From: Acetobacterium wieringae
Lineage (GTDB): Bacteria > Bacillota > Clostridia > Eubacteriales > Eubacteriaceae
Reading direction: 5' to 3'
Assembly: GCF_001766835.1 (NCBI RefSeq)
Contig: NZ_LKEU01000027.1
Coordinates: forward strand, 248,001 to 312,000
DNA length: 64,000 nucleotides
Every line of letters starts with the position of its first letter. Position 1 is the first letter of the stretch. Shown here one piece after another: positions 44,368-52,257 of the stretch. The notes under the pieces are model-generated. The model saw nothing but the letters and a program-made list of their open reading frames with translations, was not told where the DNA came from and searched no databases. Position numbers and translations under genes: made by a program.

Positions 44368-44405
44368 AGCCAAAAATAATTACAATGGCGTAATTATTTT
44401 TGGCT
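44368..44405 (+). other. Perfect intercistronic hairpin between mttB1 and mttB2
   Basis: AGCCAAAAATAATTAC (44368-44383) pairs perfectly with GTAATTATTTTTGGCT (44390-44405) around a 6-nt loop. No U-run follows, so a classic terminator is unlikely; mRNA stabilisation, processing or partial attenuation of mttB2 is plausible. Confidence 0.6.
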
Positions 44406-44428
44406 ATACAGAAAAGGAAGGAAATTAA

Positions 44429-45898
44429 ATGGCCATCGAAGGAATTAAATCCTATTACTCTGCCAACAAGGCAAAATATACAACAATCACAGAAGAAGAA
44501 TGCGAAGTAATTATCGAAGCAACTTTAGAAATTATGGAGACCGCAGAACAGATAATTGGGGAAAAAAGAACTCTGGAAATTTTGGAAAAGGCTGGTTGTC
44601 CAGTAAATGGAAAAAAGGTAACGATACCCCGGGAGCTGGTTCTTAAAGCAATTGAAACAGCTCCCAGCTCGTTTACACTTTATAATCGAAATGGGGAGCC
44701 AGCGATGGAGATTGGCGGAACCAACAGTTATTTTGGTCTGGGCCCGACGAATCCCTATTTCTGTGACTTCGAGTCAGAAGAGCGACGGACATCCGTTTCA
44801 GATGATACAAAAAAATGTATGATAGTGGCAGATGCTTTGCCAAATATTGATTTTGTCATGTCATTATCCGGTTCAAATGACGGGCCAGCAAATAATGCCG
44901 AAGTTATGGAAATGAAGATGATGCTCCAGAATACAACTAAACCCATTATTGGCTGGGGAAATTCACCTGAAGGGATCGCTGAGATTATTGAAATGTGCGG
45001 TGCTGTTGCCGGAAGTGTGGAAGCCTTTAAGGAAAAGCCGTTTGTGGGAATTTACGTTGGAGATCCGGTGACCCCTTTGACTCATCCCAAAGATTCTTTG
45101 GAAAAACTGTTGTACTGTTGTGAAAACAATATTCCCGCGATTTACCTGTCGGATTCCCAATTGGGAACATTGACCCCGGTTACCCTTGCAGGGTCGGTTG
45201 TTGTTGGGCTGGCGGAAGTGCTAACCGGGTTAGTGATTAGTCAGTTGGTCAATGAAGGCTGTGTTTATGTGGGTGGGGTGATTAACCTCAGTGTGGATAT
45301 GAAGCCAGTTAATGTTTGTTATGGTAGCCCTGAGTTTTGTCTGGGAAATGGTGCCTGCTATGATGTGCTCCATTATCTGAATCTTCCAATCTGGGGAACT
45401 GCCAACATTACTGACTCTAAATTTGTGGATGAACAGGCGGCAATTGAAGGCTCGATGACCAGTCTGACCTCCTGTCTAAATGGTGCGCATCTGATTCATG
45501 ATGCCGGTTTCATTGAAGGGGCGATGTCAGCAGCACTGGAACAGATTGTCATGAACAATGAGATTATCAGTTATGCCAGACGCGTCAGAGAAGGGATGAC
45601 TATTAATGAAGAAACCCTGGCACTTGATTTGATCCGAAGTGTCGGTGCTGGCGGAACATTTATTACAGAAATGCATACATTGAAAAACTTCAGAAAAGTA
45701 TGGGAATCGACCCTGTTTGATCACACCATCTATGATCCGGCCATTAAACCAACCCGAATGTATGAGCGGATGAAGCAACGGGTAGCAAATATTCTGGAAA
45801 CGCACAGCCCTGAACCGTTGGATCCGGAGATTGTGGAAAAAATAGAGAACATTTACAAAGCTTCGGTAGAACGGATCGGCAAAAACAAGAAAAAATAG
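44429..45898 (+). CDS. Non-pyrrolysine MttB-family methyltransferase 2
   Basis: 489 residues, RBS AAGGAAGG. Same family as its neighbour but clearly diverged (ITEEECEVIIEATLEIMETAEQIIGEKRTLEIL, GTLTPVTLAGSVVVGLAEVLTGLVI, LPIWGTANITDSKFVDEQAA). No TAG codon. The divergence from MttB1 and MttB3 suggests a different methylated-amine substrate or a different step of stepwise demethylation. It lies upstream of the BCCT transporter in the same operon. Confidence 0.9.
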   Translation: MAIEGIKSYYSANKAKYTTITEEECEVIIEATLEIMETAEQIIGEKRTLEILEKAGCPVNGKKVTIPRELVLKAIETAPSSFTLYNRNGEPAMEIGGTNSYFGLGPTNPYFCDFESEERRTSVSDDTKKCMIVADALPNIDFVMSLSGSNDGPANNAEVMEMKMMLQNTTKPIIGWGNSPEGIAEIIEMCGAVAGSVEAFKEKPFVGIYVGDPVTPLTHPKDSLEKLLYCCENNIPAIYLSDSQLGTLTPVTLAGSVVVGLAEVLTGLVISQLVNEGCVYVGGVINLSVDMKPVNVCYGSPEFCLGNGACYDVLHYLNLPIWGTANITDSKFVDEQAAIEGSMTSLTSCLNGAHLIHDAGFIEGAMSAALEQIVMNNEIISYARRVREGMTINEETLALDLIRSVGAGGTFITEMHTLKNFRKVWESTLFDHTIYDPAIKPTRMYERMKQRVANILETHSPEPLDPEIVEKIENIYKASVERIGKNKKK

Positions 45899-45974
45899 CG
45901 AGAAAAAATAAAATCGAAATGATCCTCAAACAGATAACACGCATTATCACAGATAACTTATTAAGGAGGGTATT

Positions 45975-47579
45975 ATGAATTCGCAAGGAACAGTTAAAAA
46001 GAAATCAAATTTAGTATTTATCGTGTCACTTTTGATCACACTGGCCATTGTTGCCTGGGGTGTTTTTGCACCAGAGAATTTTGAAGCTGTGGGCTCCCTG
46101 GCATTCGGTGTTTTAACAGGACAGTTTGGCTGGTTTTACACAGCTTCGGTTGCAGCATTCTTATTATTCAGTCTCTGGATCGGGTTTTCCAAGTACGGAA
46201 ATATTCGTTTGGGGGCTGATGATTCTAAGCCGGAGTATAGCACGACTTCCTGGTTTGCTATGTTGTTTTCAGCTGGGATGGGAATCGGTTTAATCTTCTG
46301 GGGTGTAGCTGAGCCACTTAACCATTACCTCAGCCCATTGTATGTTGAGCCGGGTACTGGGGCAGCGGCTGAATTTGCCATTGAAAAATCATTTTTACAC
46401 TGGGCACTGCATCCTTGGGCCTGTTTTGCGGTAATGGCGTTAGCCTTGGCATTTATGCAGTTCCGAAAAAATAAAAAAGGCCAAATCAGCAGTATTTTCA
46501 TACCGCTTGTTGGTGAAGAAAAGGTCAATGGCTGGTTTGGTAAAACCATTGATGTGCTGGCTATTTTTGCCACCGTTGCTGGGGTTGCCACTTCACTGGG
46601 TTTGGGCACCATGCAGATTAATAGTGGCCTCAATTACCTGTTTGGGGTACCGGAATCAAAAACGGTTCAGATCGCCATTATTGTGATTGTTACCTGTTTG
46701 TTTATTGCATCGGCAGTCTCAGGCATCGGCAGAGGGATTAAGATTCTCTCAAATACGAACATGGCGCTAGCGGGAGTTATTGTCATTCTTGCCTTCCTGG
46801 TTGGACCAAAGGTTATGGCGTTAGGATTTTTCACCGAAGGAATTGGTAATTATTTCCAGAATATCATTGGGCAGACCTTTGCCATTGGAGCTTTTGGTGA
46901 ATCGGAATGGTATGGTGGATGGACCGTTTTCTACTGGGCATGGTGGATTGCCTGGGCGCCATTTGTCGGTTCGTTTATTGCCAGAATTTCCAAAGGTCGG
47001 ACGATTCGCGAGTTTGTGGCTGGTGTTTTACTGGTGCCATCACTATTAACCTTTATTTGGTTCTCCGTCTTTGGCAGCATGGGGATAAATCTGGGGCCAG
47101 AAATTGCTGCAGAAGCGATTAGTACGACGTCAACCGCATGCTTTGTGGTATTTAGCCATTATCCATTGGGAATCCTACTTTCGTTGATCACCCTTGTACT
47201 GGTTTGTACCTTCTTTATTACCTCAGCAGACTCCGCAACCTTTGTATTGGGCGTATTCAGCTCCGATGGAAATCTGGATCCTTCCAATAAGATTAAGGTA
47301 GTCTGGGGATTGCTCGAGTCAGCGCTGGCATTGGTATTACTGGTTGGAACTGAAAACGGCTTATCGATGTTGCAGAGCATTTCGATTGTTGGGGCATTTC
47401 CATTTGCGTTTGTTATGATCGGGGCGATTTTTGCACTGGTTAAGCTGGTACGAACGGATTCCAGTTATGAGGAAGCAACTGAGAAAAACAGTGTGACTGA
47501 TTTTAAAGATACGGGGTTACCCGAATTGGAAAGTGAGTTGGCTAAACTTAATTCAACAATTACTATCGTAGAAGAATAG
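45975..47579 (+). CDS. BCCT-family transporter
   Basis: 534 residues with about 12 hydrophobic helices, RBS AAGGAGG. BCCT signatures: SAGMGIGLIFWGVAEPLNHY and WWIAWAPFVGSFIARISKGRTIREF. The family imports betaine, choline, carnitine and related trimethylammonium compounds with Na+ or H+, or exchanges them. Here it should supply the substrate of the MttB enzymes. A hairpin after the stop codon may end the operon. Confidence 0.93.
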   Translation: MNSQGTVKKKSNLVFIVSLLITLAIVAWGVFAPENFEAVGSLAFGVLTGQFGWFYTASVAAFLLFSLWIGFSKYGNIRLGADDSKPEYSTTSWFAMLFSAGMGIGLIFWGVAEPLNHYLSPLYVEPGTGAAAEFAIEKSFLHWALHPWACFAVMALALAFMQFRKNKKGQISSIFIPLVGEEKVNGWFGKTIDVLAIFATVAGVATSLGLGTMQINSGLNYLFGVPESKTVQIAIIVIVTCLFIASAVSGIGRGIKILSNTNMALAGVIVILAFLVGPKVMALGFFTEGIGNYFQNIIGQTFAIGAFGESEWYGGWTVFYWAWWIAWAPFVGSFIARISKGRTIREFVAGVLLVPSLLTFIWFSVFGSMGINLGPEIAAEAISTTSTACFVVFSHYPLGILLSLITLVLVCTFFITSADSATFVLGVFSSDGNLDPSNKIKVVWGLLESALALVLLVGTENGLSMLQSISIVGAFPFAFVMIGAIFALVKLVRTDSSYEEATEKNSVTDFKDTGLPELESELAKLNSTITIVEE

Positions 47580-47608
47580 AATATCAATGAGTGCATTATT
47601 TCGATTTG

Positions 47609-47640
47609 CAAAAGTCCAGGATTCCTGGGCTTTTGTGGCG
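47609..47640 (+). terminator. Hairpin after the BCCT gene
   Basis: CAAAAGTCCAGG/CCTGGGCTTTTG, nearly perfect 12-bp stem with ATT loop; the T-run is inside the 3' arm only, so termination may be partial. Confidence 0.65.
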
Positions 47641-47762
47641 TTTTAAAATTCAGCGATATTAACAAAAAAAGTTTCGTTTAAATATAATTACATATTAAAA
47701 TTTCGAAATACAACCTTTTTGATCAAAAATTATAGGATTGCATATAAAAAATGAACACTCTA

Positions 47763-47802
47763 AAGAAACAAGGGACTGTGAATATTTCTTATAACGAAAC
47801 TA
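47763..47802. promoter_or_regulatory. Direct repeats upstream of the mttC2 promoter
   Basis: ACGAAACTA at 47794-47802, 7 bp before the -35, and the degenerate copy AAGAAACAA at 47763-47771, again 31 bp upstream. Same arrangement as at mttC1. Confidence 0.6.
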
Positions 47803-47809
47803 AACCGAT

Positions 47810-47838
47810 TTGACCCAATGTCTGTAAATATGTAAAAT
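47810..47838 (+). promoter_or_regulatory. Promoter of the mttC2-mttB3 operon
   Basis: TTGACC (47810-47815) and TAAAAT (47833-47838), 17-bp spacer. Confidence 0.75.
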
Positions 47839-47876
47839 AATACCAACTTAATAAGTTATTCCAAGCTATTGGAAAA

Positions 47877-47923
47877 GACAAAGAAGTCTGAATTCAACGA
47901 TTTGTTGGGTCGACTTCTTTTTT
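47877..47923 (+). terminator. Leader hairpin (attenuator) of mttC2
   Basis: Begins GACAAAGAAGTC; stem AAGAAGTC/GACTTCTT with inner TTCAAC/GTTGGG pairing, then T-run. It is 53 bp before mttC2 and resembles the two mttC1 leader hairpins. Confidence 0.75.
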
Positions 47924-47975
47924 ATTGATCACATGCTTAAAATTAAAAAACTCACACAAGTAAAAGGAGAAAAAC

Positions 47976-48614
47976 ATGTCAAAAATCACAGAGTTAGCTG
48001 TAGTAGTCGAAGAAGGAAGAATTGACGATGTCGTCGCAGCCGTAGAGGCTGCATTGGAAGAAGGAAATGCGCCGATGGACATTTTAAATGCCGGATTGAT
48101 TGATCCCATTAATGTACTGGGTGAAAAATTCCGACTGGGCGAGGTTTATGTACCTGAGCTGTTGATTTCATCAAAGGCGATGAAAATGGGTGTCGATCGG
48201 ATTAAACCGCTGCTGGCAGCTGGAGATGTAAAAGTATTGGGAAAAGCCGTCTTCTGCACCGTGGAAGGTGATATGCATGATATCGGCAAAAACCTGGTCG
48301 TGCTGCTGCTTGAAAGCGCCGGGTTTGAAGTCATTGATTTGGGTATGGACGTTGAACCGGATGATATTGTCGAAGCGATTCAGGAAAATGATGATGTTCA
48401 GATCCTGGGAATGTCGGCGATGTTGACCACAACCATGTATGCCATGAAAGAAACGATTGAAGCACTGGAAGAAGCCGGGCTTCGGGACCGGGTCAAGGTT
48501 TTAATCGGCGGTGCGCCAGTTAATCAGATCTTTGCTGACCAGATTGGGGCAGACGGGTATACCACCAATGCACCATCAGCCGTTGAGTTGTGTAAAAAAC
48601 TCGTCGTAGCGTAA
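47976..48614 (+). CDS. Corrinoid protein MttC-like, copy 2
   Basis: 212 residues, differing from copy 1 by three conservative changes (Val to Ala, Val to Ile, Val to Leu). DxHxxG motif GDMHDIGKN (His101). Nucleotide identity starts about 30 bp before the gene and is highest in the first half; synonymous differences accumulate toward the 3' end. It is followed by mttB3 and presumably serves it. Confidence 0.93.
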   Translation: MSKITELAVVVEEGRIDDVVAAVEAALEEGNAPMDILNAGLIDPINVLGEKFRLGEVYVPELLISSKAMKMGVDRIKPLLAAGDVKVLGKAVFCTVEGDMHDIGKNLVVLLLESAGFEVIDLGMDVEPDDIVEAIQENDDVQILGMSAMLTTTMYAMKETIEALEEAGLRDRVKVLIGGAPVNQIFADQIGADGYTTNAPSAVELCKKLVVA

Positions 48615-48644
48615 GAATTTAGAGATAGAGAAGAAAGGACTAAT

Positions 48645-50114
48645 ATGGATCGTTCAAATTATAATAATGTATTAAAATGTGGCTCACCACTTCGGTTTTT
48701 AAATGAAGATGAAATGAAAGAAATTCACACTTCCACACTTGAAATTTTGCAGGAAGTGGGCAGCGTCATTCAGCATGAAGGCGCACGGGAGATGCTTAAA
48801 AAAGCCGGATGTACGGTAAAAGGAAAAACTGTTTACTTCCCTCATGGACTGGTCGAATGGGCGATAAAACAGGCGCCTTCACATATTCATGTTTATGACC
48901 GGGATGGTGATGTAGCCATGGATCTCGGCGGCAGAAAAGCGTACTTTGGCACCGGCTCAGACTGTCCGACATTACTGGATGTTTACACCGGAGAACATCG
49001 AAACTTCACCACCAAAGACATGGAAGATGGTGCAAAAATTATTGATGCCCTGCCACAAATGGACTTTTTAATGTGTTGTGGGCTGATGTACGATTACCCG
49101 GTGACTTCTTATGAACATGAATATTCAATCATGGTTCGTAATTCGACAAAACCACAAGTTGTTACAGCTGCAGATCGTGAATCGATCAGCAATATCACAA
49201 AAATGGCTGTGGCAATCCGTGGCAGCATGGAAGAATTAGCCAGAAAACCACTGTTTTTAATGTACAATGAACCGAACTCACCACTGATTCACACCTTTGA
49301 AGCGGTGGATAAACTGATCTATTGTTCAGAAAATCAGATTCCTACCAACTATTCGCCTTGTATGATGCCAGGTGCAACCGGTCCAATCACCAATGCCGGT
49401 GCGTTGATTCAGGGAAATGCCGAATGTCTGGCTGGACTGGTTATTCATCAGTTAGCTCACCCAGGTTCTCCGATCGTATTTGGTGGGGGCATGTATAACA
49501 TGGATTTAAAATGTATGCAGCCTACCTATTGTTCCCCAGAAGCAATTGTTAATAACATTACCCTAGCTCAGATTGCCCGGGATTTATATGAATTGCCAAC
49601 ATGGGGCTTCACGGGTTGTTCAGGAAGTAAAGTGTTTGATGCTCAGGCGACAATGGAAGCATCTGAATTTATTTTCTCAATTGGTTATGCCGGTGTTAAC
49701 TTAAATCATGATGTTGGATACTTAAACTATGGATTAACCTTCTCGTTTGAATTACTGGTATCCTGTAACGAAACCATCAGCCAGATGCGTCGAATTTTTG
49801 ATGGGGTACAGATGGATAAAGATCATATGGCAATGGATATCATTAAAGCAGTTGGGCCAAAAGGACATTATTTAAGTGAACCACACACCCTGAAATACAA
49901 TAAAGAAATGTGGAAACCGGATCTGACTGATCGTGCTGATTTCGAAGGTTGGAAAAATGCTGGCGCAACTACATATGAACAACGCGTAAAAGCACGTACG
50001 ATCGATATTATTGAAAATTATGTTCCAAAAGCGTTAACACCAGAACAAGATGCAGCGATTGATGCCATTTTAGCGGAAGTCGATGCAGCAGCGGAACAAA
50101 AAACAAAAAAATAA
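48645..50114 (+). CDS. Non-pyrrolysine MttB-family methyltransferase 3
   Basis: 489 residues, RBS AGAAAGGA. More similar to MttB1 than to MttB2 (FLNEDEMKEIHTSTLEILQEVG, GATGPITNAGALIQGNAECLAGLVI, LPTWGFTGCSGSKVFDAQA). No TAG codon. It should transfer a methyl group from an amine to MttC2. A strong terminator follows, so mttC2-mttB3 can be expressed as a two-gene unit. Confidence 0.9.
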   Translation: MDRSNYNNVLKCGSPLRFLNEDEMKEIHTSTLEILQEVGSVIQHEGAREMLKKAGCTVKGKTVYFPHGLVEWAIKQAPSHIHVYDRDGDVAMDLGGRKAYFGTGSDCPTLLDVYTGEHRNFTTKDMEDGAKIIDALPQMDFLMCCGLMYDYPVTSYEHEYSIMVRNSTKPQVVTAADRESISNITKMAVAIRGSMEELARKPLFLMYNEPNSPLIHTFEAVDKLIYCSENQIPTNYSPCMMPGATGPITNAGALIQGNAECLAGLVIHQLAHPGSPIVFGGGMYNMDLKCMQPTYCSPEAIVNNITLAQIARDLYELPTWGFTGCSGSKVFDAQATMEASEFIFSIGYAGVNLNHDVGYLNYGLTFSFELLVSCNETISQMRRIFDGVQMDKDHMAMDIIKAVGPKGHYLSEPHTLKYNKEMWKPDLTDRADFEGWKNAGATTYEQRVKARTIDIIENYVPKALTPEQDAAIDAILAEVDAAAEQKTKK

Positions 50115-50141
50115 TATAAAAATAATATAAAAAACCACACC

Positions 50142-50188
50142 AAAAAACCGGTACAACGGCGTGCCTCATCATCGTACCGGTTTTTTTT
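50142..50188 (+). terminator. Terminator after mttB3
   Basis: Perfect 13-bp stem AAAAAACCGGTAC/GTACCGGTTTTTT with a 19-nt loop and eight T. Confidence 0.93.
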
Positions 50189-50215
50189 GCGCAGATTTAA
50201 GAAAAGGACAGAGAA

Positions 50216-52219
50216 ATGAAAATTGGAATTGGAATTGATACTGGCGGCACCTGTACAGATGTTGTTGCTTATAATTTTGAGAACGAATCGATTATCGCCT
50301 ATGGAAAAACCCTAACAACCAAAGAAGACTTGTCAATCGGAATCGGAAAAGCACTGGATAAATTACCGCGGGAGTGTGTTGAACAGGCGGAAGTCATTGC
50401 TTTATCAACAACCCTGGCCACCAATGCCTGTGTCGAAAATAAGGGTGGACGAGCGAAACTGGTATTATTTGGTATTGAAAAAGAGACGGTATCAAAGGTC
50501 GGTGAGAATTATGGCTTGACGATGGATGATAGTCTTTACTTCATAGGAAGTAAAACCAAACCAACCGGAAAGATTGTCGAGGCACCGGATTGGGATGCGT
50601 TTGAAGAAAAACTGAACGAAAATTTCGAATCCTGCGATGCAGTGGGCATTGTGGAAATGTATGCCAAAAAAACAGGTGCCCAGTTTGAAAAAAAAGCACA
50701 CAAGATGATAAAGGACAGCTTGAATATTCCTTCAGTCTGCGGTTATGAGCTATTCTCCGAAAATAATATCGTCAAGCGGGGCGCAAGTGCGATGTTAAAC
50801 GCGCGGCTTATTCCAGTCATTGAAGAATTTCTAAGCTCTGTGGAAAAAGCGCTGGCAGAGCGAAAAATTGAAGCGCCGTTTGTGATTGTTCGCAGCGATG
50901 GCAGTCTGATGACTGAAAAATTCACAGCGACTCGGCCGGTTGAAACCCTTCTATGTGGACCGGTTGCCAGTGTAATGGGAGCTGTCCAGCTTTCCCGGGA
51001 AGAAAATGCGATGATCATCGATATGGGGGGAACCACAACGGATATTGCTTTTGTCAAAGAAGGGACACCCCAGCGCGTTAAAACGGGGGTGCGAATTGGT
51101 AAATGGGATACCTTTGTCAAAGGTCTCTTTGTCGATACCTTTGGTTTGGGCGGTGACAGTGGTGTCATTATCAATGATGGTAAACTGATGCTGGAAAACG
51201 AAAAAGTGATGCCGCTATGCATCGCAGCCAAAAAGTATCCGGAGTTGGTCAATTATTTGGATAAGGAAAACCAAAGCCGAGCCCTTCATCGAAATCAGCA
51301 AAAAGATATTTATCTGGGGCTAAAAGACATCAGCGAACGTTCTGGATACTCACATCAGGAAAAAGAAATTGCAGCAAATCTGTACCACAATCCCATGAGT
51401 CTGGCAGCTTTAGGCAAGAAAATGGAGACGATCATTCTTCTTTCTCAAATCGAGCGGATGGTCAGAGAAGGGGTTTTAATACGATGCGGGGTGACCCCTA
51501 CCGATGTGATGCATATCCGGGGCGATTTTATAAAATATAATCGCGATGCAGCCCAGTGTGGCGTCAATATCATGGCTCGGACACTGGGTGTCACACCAGA
51601 TGACTTGTGTGAAGCGATCTATGATGCAGTTAAGCAAAAACTATATTTTAATATCGTGCGAATCATGATTGAAGATGCTTTCCCTGAGATCAGAGAAACG
51701 GGTTTGGGAACACAGCTTGAAAGCATTATTCATAATAACTACATCCGGGCAAAAGAAGGCAGCGGGCATACGGAATTCTTTGGTTGTCGCTTATCCACCC
51801 CGTCAGCCCTTATTGGTGTCGGCGCACCCACCCATATTTTCCTGGAAGACGTGGCCGAAATGTTGGGAACCAAGGCCTATGCTTCGGAACATTCAAAGGT
51901 AGCGAATGCTCTGGGGGCGATCATTGGTAAGGTCAGTGCAACGGTCAATATTGATTTGTCGTATAATCAGGAGACGGATGATTACGTGGTATATGGCGGT
52001 GGAGAACGACAATTCTTTAAAGATCTGGAGCAGGGAAAAGCCTTTGCCAGGGCGCTGGCTGAAGAAAAGGCCAGGGAAGAAGCGTTAAACCGCGGTGCAG
52101 ACGAAAATCTGACACTGAATAGCAAAGATGAAGAAATGGTGACTGAAACTGAATTCGGGCCCCTGTATATGGGCTATAAAGTAAGTGCTACAGCAAGTGG
52201 TAATCTAAAACTGCGATAA
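50216..52219 (+). CDS. Hydantoinase/oxoprolinase-family (ASKHA) protein
   Basis: 667 residues, RBS AAAGGACAG. HyuA-like: N-terminal IGIGIDTGGTCTDVV phosphate-1 loop, STTLATNACVENKGG, MIIDMGGTTTDIAFV (second phosphate loop) and GGDSGVIINDG, with the C-terminal GVGAPTHIFL region. True hydantoinases act on cyclic amides with a HyuB partner, which is absent. ASKHA proteins of this type are frequent in MttB clusters of acetogens; a role in corrinoid reactivation or amide hydrolysis is possible. Begins 28 bp after a terminator. Confidence 0.8.
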   Translation: MKIGIGIDTGGTCTDVVAYNFENESIIAYGKTLTTKEDLSIGIGKALDKLPRECVEQAEVIALSTTLATNACVENKGGRAKLVLFGIEKETVSKVGENYGLTMDDSLYFIGSKTKPTGKIVEAPDWDAFEEKLNENFESCDAVGIVEMYAKKTGAQFEKKAHKMIKDSLNIPSVCGYELFSENNIVKRGASAMLNARLIPVIEEFLSSVEKALAERKIEAPFVIVRSDGSLMTEKFTATRPVETLLCGPVASVMGAVQLSREENAMIIDMGGTTTDIAFVKEGTPQRVKTGVRIGKWDTFVKGLFVDTFGLGGDSGVIINDGKLMLENEKVMPLCIAAKKYPELVNYLDKENQSRALHRNQQKDIYLGLKDISERSGYSHQEKEIAANLYHNPMSLAALGKKMETIILLSQIERMVREGVLIRCGVTPTDVMHIRGDFIKYNRDAAQCGVNIMARTLGVTPDDLCEAIYDAVKQKLYFNIVRIMIEDAFPEIRETGLGTQLESIIHNNYIRAKEGSGHTEFFGCRLSTPSALIGVGAPTHIFLEDVAEMLGTKAYASEHSKVANALGAIIGKVSATVNIDLSYNQETDDYVVYGGGERQFFKDLEQGKAFARALAEEKAREEALNRGADENLTLNSKDEEMVTETEFGPLYMGYKVSATASGNLKLR

Positions 52220-52257
52220 AAATTTTAAAATCAGCGAATAGCTAAATGGAGGAAAAA

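Larger units (their letters stand above)
47580..47975 (+). other. 396-bp regulatory region of mttC2
   Basis: AT-rich, no gene. From about 47670 it parallels the mttC1 upstream region: TTAAATATAATTA lies exactly 132 bp before the -35 in both. It contains the mttC2 promoter and one attenuator-like hairpin. The three-way junction and second terminator of the mttC1 leader are absent here. Confidence 0.7.

Noticed and set aside
42185..48614. Transposon or composite element bounded by the two mttC copies
   Set aside because: No transposase, terminal inverted repeats or target duplications; the similarity is limited to the mttC gene and its promoter region.
42892..50114. Pyrrolysine-containing MttB genes
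   Set aside because: All three MttB-like genes read through without in-frame TAG, and no pyl genes are seen.
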